From assembly GCA_002733335.1 (NCBI GenBank), contig NVVK01000012.1, positions 69,068 through 80,263 of the forward strand: a stretch of DNA of 11,196 bases. Reading direction: 5' to 3'. The DNA is from Methylophaga sp. Its GTDB lineage: Bacteria; Pseudomonadota; Gammaproteobacteria; Nitrosococcales; Methylophagaceae. A program made the position numbers and the translations under genes. The notes under the pieces are model-generated. The model had not been told where the DNA came from and made no database searches. It saw only the letters and a program-made list of their open reading frames with translations. Numbering within the stretch: position 1 is the first letter of the stretch; the number at the start of each line of letters is the position of its first letter. Below, piece after piece: positions 7,572-11,196 of the stretch.

Positions 7572-7973
7572 TTACCAACATCCTGATACCGCCGGATTTT
7601 TTGTATTTGTGCTGTCTAAGCTTAAAGTCCCACAGTAATCTGAAGCTTGTGGACCTGTGGGTGTAGCCGTTAACGTAAATGCCGTAGAAGAAGGAGTAGC
7701 AACAGATAAGTCATAAAACACTGTTGTCCCTTCTTGTGGTGACGTTCCAAACGGCAGGGCAGGGGGAGCTCCTGCAGTATCTGTATATTTTGAATTTGTG
7801 GTGTAATATCGCTCCATAAACCCTGCCAGCTCAACTAAATCTGCTTCCGCAACTCCACGACGGGCATCCCTTATTGCACCTTGATAACTTGGGTAAGCGA
7901 TTGCCGCTAAAATCGCAATTATAGCGACAACAATCATTAACTCTACCAGTGTAAAACCTTTATTTCTCTTCAT
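7572..7973 (-). CDS. pilE: type IV pilin, PilE-like minor pilin
   Basis: This 133-residue prepilin has the shortest leader in the cluster, MKRNKG, followed by FTLVELMIVVAIIAILAAIAYPSYQ. It carries the PilD cleavage Gly, the methylated Phe and Glu5. The stretch RRGVAEADLVELAGFMERYYTTNSKY is characteristic of PilE-type minor pilins. The C-terminal DYCGTLSLDS...SGCW gives the two Cys of the D-region disulfide loop. It should be processed by prepilin peptidase and built into the pilus or its priming tip complex. AGGTGTAGG precedes the ATG, 17 nt after the end of pilW. In the usual gammaproteobacterial order pilE follows pilY1; here it lies between pilW and pilX. A role as major pilin cannot be excluded from sequence, but the conserved middle region favours the minor pilin. 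Confidence 0.9.
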   Translation of the reverse strand: MKRNKGFTLVELMIVVAIIAILAAIAYPSYQGAIRDARRGVAEADLVELAGFMERYYTTNSKYTDTAGAPPALPFGTSPQEGTTVFYDLSVATPSSTAFTLTATPTGPQASDYCGTLSLDSTNTKNPAVSGCW

Positions 7974-7990
7974 TATTTAGTACCTACACC

Positions 7991-9019
7991 TTAATTAAGT
8001 CTATTGCGTATGGCGATTGTAGATGTATAGATTTTTCTTAAACGATTATCAGGTATCGCAGCCCCTGACACATCAACACCATTATAAAAATAGCCTTGTG
8101 GAGATGTAGCAACAAAATCATCTAGACTTCGCACCAACAAACTAATCCTAATACTAATTACTTTTTCCATATCTAAGTCAGCCGTATTTGCTGGAACAAA
8201 ATAAACATTATCACCACTGCCGCGTTGCCCGTAAAGAATTTGCATATTTTCAATACCTGGAACTAATTGTTGCCCTCCTATTGCTAAGCCTGGCGTGTTA
8301 ATGTCTGGCCCGATGGTATATGTTATCCCTGCTAACCCTGTGTTGCCAGCTGTCGCTGCTGCGAGAAGATAGACCTTTGCGTTAGTACCATAGGTAAAAC
8401 TTAAGTTGCCTGTTTTATTACCTGGTGCAGGAGGACTACCTGTTGTATGTTCTAGCGTTGTTCCACTTGAAGGGTTATTCGTAATCTGAACAATATCACT
8501 AAATTTACAGTCTGTTACTAAAACAATGTCACCTTCTGTGAAATTATTTGCACCACTGCTATCGACTGGTAACTCATCTGATACCAGTGCTAACGGAGCT
8601 GTAAGTGCCACGCCTGAGCCTAGAGATCCGAGTGCTCTGATTGAGATGCTATCTGAACCATTTAGCCCATCATTATCTGTACCACCAATAGCGCCAGACA
8701 ATGAACTAAAAATAGGTAAGGTTTTAAATTGATATTCAGCTGAAGAGGAATCAAGATCGTTGATGGCGTTATTAATCATTTTTCCGCGCCCGCATACCCC
8801 TCCATCAAACGCTACCTTTCTAATATCTTCTGTTAAAAAATACATTGCAAAACGTGCATTTTCTTGCATTCTCGATAAATTTTCCTGCATTCTATTGGTT
8901 TGCTTTGTCCCTAAAAATACCTGAACAACTCCTGCCATCAAAAATAAACCGAGAGTCAATGCAATCATTATCTCAATGAGGGTAAACCCTTTTTGAGATG
9001 TGTTTTTCAATGTATTCAT
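7991..9019 (-). CDS. pilW: type IV pilus minor pilin PilW
   Basis: PilW is a large minor pilin (342 residues, normal for the family) and is equivalent to GspJ in the type II secretion tip. The leader MNTLKNTSQKG is cleaved before FTLIEIMIALTLGLFLMAGVVQVFL. The next region, RMQENLSRMQENARFAMYFLTEDIR, is the PilW signature. The C-terminal half contains NMQILYGQRGSGDNVYFVPA and VISIRISLLVRS, also typical. Two Cys are seen in the globular region (GGVCGRG and VTDCKF), the pair expected for a disulfide. The start ATG overlaps the pilV stop as ATGA, with GAGG 8 nt upstream, so translation is probably coupled. It works with PilV, PilX, PilE and FimT to prime pilus assembly and to display PilY1. Confidence 0.94.
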   Translation of the reverse strand: MNTLKNTSQKGFTLIEIMIALTLGLFLMAGVVQVFLGTKQTNRMQENLSRMQENARFAMYFLTEDIRKVAFDGGVCGRGKMINNAINDLDSSSAEYQFKTLPIFSSLSGAIGGTDNDGLNGSDSISIRALGSLGSGVALTAPLALVSDELPVDSSGANNFTEGDIVLVTDCKFSDIVQITNNPSSGTTLEHTTGSPPAPGNKTGNLSFTYGTNAKVYLLAAATAGNTGLAGITYTIGPDINTPGLAIGGQQLVPGIENMQILYGQRGSGDNVYFVPANTADLDMEKVISIRISLLVRSLDDFVATSPQGYFYNGVDVSGAAIPDNRLRKIYTSTIAIRNRLN

Positions 9020-9477
9020 GGTTCAAACCTCGCTACAAAGGAGGCATCACTCGCATCAAGAATACCATTTCTATTATCATCCCATGCAACCGTAATACTA
9101 TACACACCCGCTGCAACACTAATATCACCATCTCCTAGAGGTAACGAATTAGCTATATCTCTTTTCCATTCAAATAAATCATGTCCTGCTTGCTCCGTAG
9201 CAGTACACCCTATAACCGGTACGGCTATACAGTTTGTCTTTTCCGCTGCTGAATTTTTATAATCTTCCAGTTGTATTAGATTATTTCTATCTGTATTTGA
9301 TCGCATTCGATCGGTCATATCATAAGCAAGTTGGGCCGCTTTGCCTCGATGCTCTGCACTAAGATTGTTACGCAAAGAACTTATTTGAAGCCCAGCAAGA
9401 CCTAATAAGCCCAAAGCTAAAATAACAACGGTAATTAAAACCTCTATTAAAGTGAACCCTTTATTTTTTATCATCAT
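9016..9477 (-). CDS. pilV: type IV pilus minor pilin PilV
   Basis: PilV corresponds to GspI and forms part of the minor-pilin core that links to PilY1. The mature part begins FTLIEVLITVVILALGLLGLAGLQISSLRNNLSAEHRGKAAQLAYDMTDRMRSN; the ALGLLGLAGLQ and AAQLAYDMTDRMR blocks are PilV hallmarks. A disulfide is likely from TNCIAVPVIGC. I chose the ATG at 9477 because it gives a 7-residue leader, MMIKNKG, and starts 10 nt after the fimT stop. A longer frame begins at an ATG at 9513, overlapping fimT by 26 nt and giving a 19-residue leader; family leaders are usually short, so it is less likely. Neither start has a strong Shine-Dalgarno sequence, which suggests coupling to fimT translation. Ends in TGA overlapping the pilW start. 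Confidence 0.92.
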   Translation of the reverse strand: MMIKNKGFTLIEVLITVVILALGLLGLAGLQISSLRNNLSAEHRGKAAQLAYDMTDRMRSNTDRNNLIQLEDYKNSAAEKTNCIAVPVIGCTATEQAGHDLFEWKRDIANSLPLGDGDISVAAGVYSITVAWDDNRNGILDASDASFVARFEP

Positions 9478-9487
9478 TTTTATCTTT

Positions 9488-10009
9488 TTAAGAACATGTT
9501 GTTGCAGGAGCATCTATTCTTGCTCTACCTAAACTGTTAATGACTATTTCTCGGGATGAAGCCACATCTCCATCTAAGCATAAATAAAATCGTCCATTAA
9601 ATGATGTACTCATTAACCCTGTCGGCTGGTAACTAATTTTTGTATTAAAACCAGAGTTCGCTGTTAATGTATATCTATTTGGTAGCGCATCATGTGTTTT
9701 TAAAAGTTCATCATTTGCAATATCAAAATCACCACTATCATCAGTATCAATATAGACATCCCAACCATCTTTCCAGTCAAGATCCACACTACTCTTACTT
9801 TGAATAATAACCTCTACATTTCGCATTGCAGCTTCACTACGCGCGTAACTTAATGCCGTAAAAAAATCATTTGCATTTGTCGTCATTCGACTATCCCGTA
9901 TTAACCCCATAAAACTAGGAATACCAATAGTCACCATAATTGCAGCAATAGCTAAGGTAATCATTAATTCTAATAATGTAAAACCTTGTATTTTATTGAT
10001 TTTTATCAT
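9488..10009 (-). CDS. fimT: GspH/FimT-family minor pilin (FimT/FimU)
   Basis: First gene of the pilus operon. The 173-residue prepilin has the leader MIKINKIQG and then FTLLELMITLAIAAIMVTIGIPSF. The following SRMTTNANDFFTALSYARSEAAMRN is the GspH/FimT signature. The globular domain has a beta-rich end with FYLCLDGD and a final ATTCS, giving two Cys for a disulfide. It is equivalent to FimU of P. aeruginosa and GspH of type II secretion and should be a subunit of the priming/tip complex. FimT paralogues in other bacteria bind DNA for natural uptake through a positively charged C-terminus. Here the tail is short and not notably basic, so the structural FimU role is more likely. The symbol is uncertain between fimT and fimU. 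No strong ribosome-binding site precedes the ATG. Confidence 0.9.
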   Translation of the reverse strand: MIKINKIQGFTLLELMITLAIAAIMVTIGIPSFMGLIRDSRMTTNANDFFTALSYARSEAAMRNVEVIIQSKSSVDLDWKDGWDVYIDTDDSGDFDIANDELLKTHDALPNRYTLTANSGFNTKISYQPTGLMSTSFNGRFYLCLDGDVASSREIVINSLGRARIDAPATTCS

Positions 10010-10221
10010 AATGAATATTTTTATACCATAAATATAACAAGGATACTACTGTACCAAAGGGTGGATAATGGCATTATTGATCAGTTTACGCTCTTTTTTC
10101 CGTGTTATTGCTCACACTTTCCATTTTTATCTAATACTTTTATAGTCTAAAAGTTTAAATTAATCCCTTTCTACTCTAAATTCCGTGTAGGATGATCTTA
10201 AATTCAATCAAGGTAAAAACC
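10010..10221. other. divergent intergenic region between fimT and the TIGR02647 gene
   Basis: This 212-nt AT-rich stretch holds no gene I can support and must carry the promoters of two divergent units. It contains a 13-nt palindrome ATAATG-G-CATTAT (10065-10077), one DnaA-box-like 9-mer with one mismatch (GGTGGATAA, 10060-10068) and a 7-bp inverted repeat (10136-10154). For fimT on the minus strand only a weak TTGGTA-17-TATTTA pair is visible. I see no clear sigma-54 (GG/GC) promoter. Confidence 0.6.
10118..10146 (+). promoter_or_regulatory. probable sigma-70 promoter of the TIGR02647-family gene
   Basis: TTTCCA (10118-10123) and TATAGT (10141-10146) are separated by exactly 17 nt, 4/6 and 5/6 matches to consensus. 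The -10 box lies inside an inverted repeat, ACTTTTA-tagtc-TAAAAGT (10136-10154), which could serve as an operator. The start codon at 10222 would leave a 5' untranslated region of about 70 nt. Confidence 0.4.
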
Positions 10222-10458
10222 ATGCCATTACAACAAGCATTAGTCGATGAAATTGAAGTATTACTTCGTTACAATTTAGATAGCACACAAGAAGGTATAA
10301 AAGTTCACCATACTGCACGTAAAGAGCTTATCTCAGCAACACAACGTTTACATGAGAAAGGTTTAGTTGATAGTGCTGATGGCGGATATTTAACTGATTT
10401 AGGTCATGAAGCCGCTGAACATACTCAGGCTGCTTTACGAATTTTAACCTCTGATTAA
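10222..10458 (+). CDS. TIGR02647 family protein (conserved, unknown function)
   Basis: The 78-residue product carries the pattern I recall for the TIGR02647 family of small gammaproteobacterial proteins: LRYNLDSTQEGIKVHHTA, then ATQRLHEKGLV, GGYLTDLG and EAAEHTQAALRIL. The predicted fold is all-helical with a wing-like hairpin (GLVDSADGGYLTDLG), reminiscent of the winged-helix LTxxG element, which suggests but does not prove a nucleic-acid-binding role. It is cytosolic with no signal peptide. I placed the start at the ATG at 10222 because AAGG lies 8 nt upstream; an in-frame ATG at 10192 has its only AGG touching the start codon and would add ten unconserved residues. It ends 5 nt from the folA stop on the opposite strand, with no hairpin between. 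The family match is from memory, not from a search. Confidence 0.82.
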   Translation: MPLQQALVDEIEVLLRYNLDSTQEGIKVHHTARKELISATQRLHEKGLVDSADGGYLTDLGHEAAEHTQAALRILTSD

Positions 10459-10463
10459 TAACG

Positions 10464-10952
10464 CTACATTTTTCTTTCATAGACAATAAAACTATAAGGG
10501 TGCTCATTTTTAGCATCCGCCAAATGATCTTCTCGACTTATTTGCCGCCACTCTATTGAATGCCATTTAGGAAACCAGGTATCACCTTCTAAAGAAACAT
10601 CAACTAAGGTTAGATATAATTTATCAGCCATTGGTAAAAACTGCTGATATAACGACGCGCCTCCCATCACCATAGCTTCCTCTGCATCCTTACATTCCGT
10701 TAAAGCCTCTTCCATTGAATGCACAATCGTACAGTCTTGTGCTGTATATTTTTTATCATTCGTCATAATAATATTCTTTCGGCCCGGCAACACTCTCCCT
10801 ATCGACTCATGGGTGTTTCGCCCCATAATAATCGGTTTTCCCATTGTTACCTTTCTAAAATAGCGTAAATCGGCAGATAACTGCCATGGCAAATCATTAT
10901 TTCGGCCAATTAAACCTTGCTGATCGGTTGCTACAATAAGTGCTAATTTCAT
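10464..10952 (-). CDS. folA: dihydrofolate reductase, type I
   Basis: FolA reduces 7,8-dihydrofolate to tetrahydrofolate with NADPH, supplying one-carbon carriers for thymidylate, purine and methionine synthesis in the cytosol. The 162-residue product is close to E. coli FolA (159 aa). Visible motifs are IGRNNDLPWQLSADLRYF, with substrate-binding Asp28 (E. coli Asp27) and Trp23; PIIMGRNTHESIGR and LPGRKN of the NADPH site; the VMGGASLYQQF glycine pair; and YLTLVDVSLEGDTWFP. All key residues of a trimethoprim-sensitive chromosomal type appear intact. The ATG at 10952 has AAGG 7 nt upstream. It is transcribed away from the DnaA-box cluster that starts about 70 nt upstream, so its promoter adjoins that cluster and DnaA could influence it. 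The call is secure. Confidence 0.97.
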   Translation of the reverse strand: MKLALIVATDQQGLIGRNNDLPWQLSADLRYFRKVTMGKPIIMGRNTHESIGRVLPGRKNIIMTNDKKYTAQDCTIVHSMEEALTECKDAEEAMVMGGASLYQQFLPMADKLYLTLVDVSLEGDTWFPKWHSIEWRQISREDHLADAKNEHPYSFIVYERKM

Positions 10953-11021
10953 ATTACTACCTTACCTATAAGTCCTCTATAATAACATCTGTATAAGCCA
11001 TGAATGAAGTATAGAATAAGT

Positions 11022-11097
11022 TGTGGATAACTTTAGCTGTGGATAAAACAGCTACTTATCCACATGATAAAAAGAATATTAAAACAAGTTATCAACA
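11022..11097. promoter_or_regulatory. cluster of four DnaA boxes
   Basis: Exact TTATCCACA boxes lie on the minus strand at 11022-11030 and 11038-11046 (16 nt apart) and on the plus strand at 11056-11064. A one-mismatch box, TTATCAACA, is on plus at 11089-11097. The first two face the last two. The 13-mer TAGCTGTGGATAA around the second box is repeated inverted with one mismatch around the fourth. AGCTGT and ACAGCT also bracket the second box as 6-bp arms (11035-11053). Confidence 0.85.
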
Positions 11098-11109
11098 GCT
11101 AAAAACACA

Positions 11110-11133
11110 TTAAACTTATGATTTTAAACTTAT
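11110..11133 (+). repeat. AT-rich direct repeat, candidate DNA-unwinding element
   Basis: The 10-mer TTAAACTTAT occurs at 11110-11119 and again at 11124-11133, 14 nt start to start, 13 nt after the last strong DnaA box. Tandem AT-rich repeats of this size beside DnaA boxes are typical of duplex-unwinding elements. A second very AT-rich stretch (11182-11196) runs off the window. Confidence 0.5.
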
Positions 11134-11196
11134 AATATTCACTACCCACATATCTACAGGCAATAAACATCATCAACATAAGCTTTTAAATATATA

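Larger units (their letters stand above)
11018..11196. other. candidate replication origin (oriC), truncated at window edge
   Basis: This 179-nt non-coding stretch combines three exact DnaA boxes and one near-exact box within 76 nt, three weaker 7/9 boxes further right (11142-11150, 11150-11158, 11170-11178), and AT-rich DNA with a 10-nt direct repeat. That is the layout of a bacterial oriC: a DnaA-binding cluster beside a duplex-unwinding element. No GATC site occurs in it, so Dam/SeqA control of the E. coli type is not indicated. dnaA or another origin-flanking gene would be expected just beyond the right edge but cannot be seen. A DnaA-regulated promoter region or secondary DnaA-titration site is the alternative. 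Confidence 0.65.

Noticed and set aside
8526-9262. Plus-strand frames antisense to pilW and pilV (8526-8732, 8993-9262)
   Set aside because: No motif or initiation signal; both are covered by convincing pilin genes.
10031-10058. Sigma-54 promoter for the pilus operon
   Set aside because: TGGTAC on the minus strand resembles the -24 element, but no TTGC occurs at the required spacing.
10328-10516. Minus-strand open frame antisense to the TIGR02647 gene and overlapping the folA end
   Set aside because: It conflicts with two well-supported genes and has no ribosome-binding site.
11089-11101. IHF site TATCAACAGCTAA overlapping the fourth DnaA box
   Set aside because: It is one base off the loose consensus WATCAANNNNTTR and such matches are common in AT-rich DNA, so it is not listed as a feature.
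1-11196. Mobile elements, CRISPR arrays, tRNA or rRNA genes
   Set aside because: I found no transposase or integrase, no spaced identical repeats of CRISPR size, and no tRNA-like fold; the gene content is ordinary core chromosome.

Overview
The window looks like chromosomal DNA from a moderately AT-rich gammaproteobacterium (roughly 40% G+C by eye). The evidence is a TatB/TatC pair numbered like E. coli TatC, a FimT/PilV/PilW/PilE/PilX/PilY1 minor-pilin cluster, an E. coli-like type I dihydrofolate reductase, and a small TIGR02647-type protein of a kind I associate with gammaproteobacteria. I cannot fix the genus; a marine Thiotrichales- or Methylococcales-like lineage is only a guess. There is no insertion sequence, phage gene, CRISPR array, tRNA or rRNA.

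Layout, left to right. Positions 1-823 hold the end of tatB and all of tatC on the + strand, overlapping by 14 nt. tatC meets a minus-strand two-gene unit tail to tail, with the stop codons overlapping: a pentapeptide-repeat protein (820-1164) and an unrecognised 81-residue protein (1179-1424). A strong intrinsic terminator at 1462-1493 then separates this unit from the pilus operon. Positions 1502-10009, all on the minus strand, encode in transcription order FimT/GspH-like pilin, PilV, PilW, PilE-like pilin, PilX and a very large PilY1 (1781 aa). A divergent intergenic region (10010-10221) leads to a TIGR02647-family gene on +, which ends 5 nt from the end of folA (minus). Positions 10953-11196 are non-coding and carry a dense cluster of DnaA boxes followed by AT-rich direct repeats: a candidate chromosomal replication origin cut off by the window edge.

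How it works together. The minor pilins and PilY1 are expected to form the priming/tip complex of a type IV pilus, with PilY1 as the calcium-dependent adhesin/mechanosensor at the tip. TatBC is the twin-arginine export receptor complex.

The most interesting points are the oriC-like region beside folA and the features of PilY1. PilY1 carries three sets of long G/C homopolymer tracts (one matching a G-quadruplex consensus) that recall Neisseria pilC phase variation. It also has about 700 residues inserted within its von Willebrand A domain. A further oddity is the pilE-like gene sitting between pilW and pilX, followed by a gap and a GTG-started pilX.
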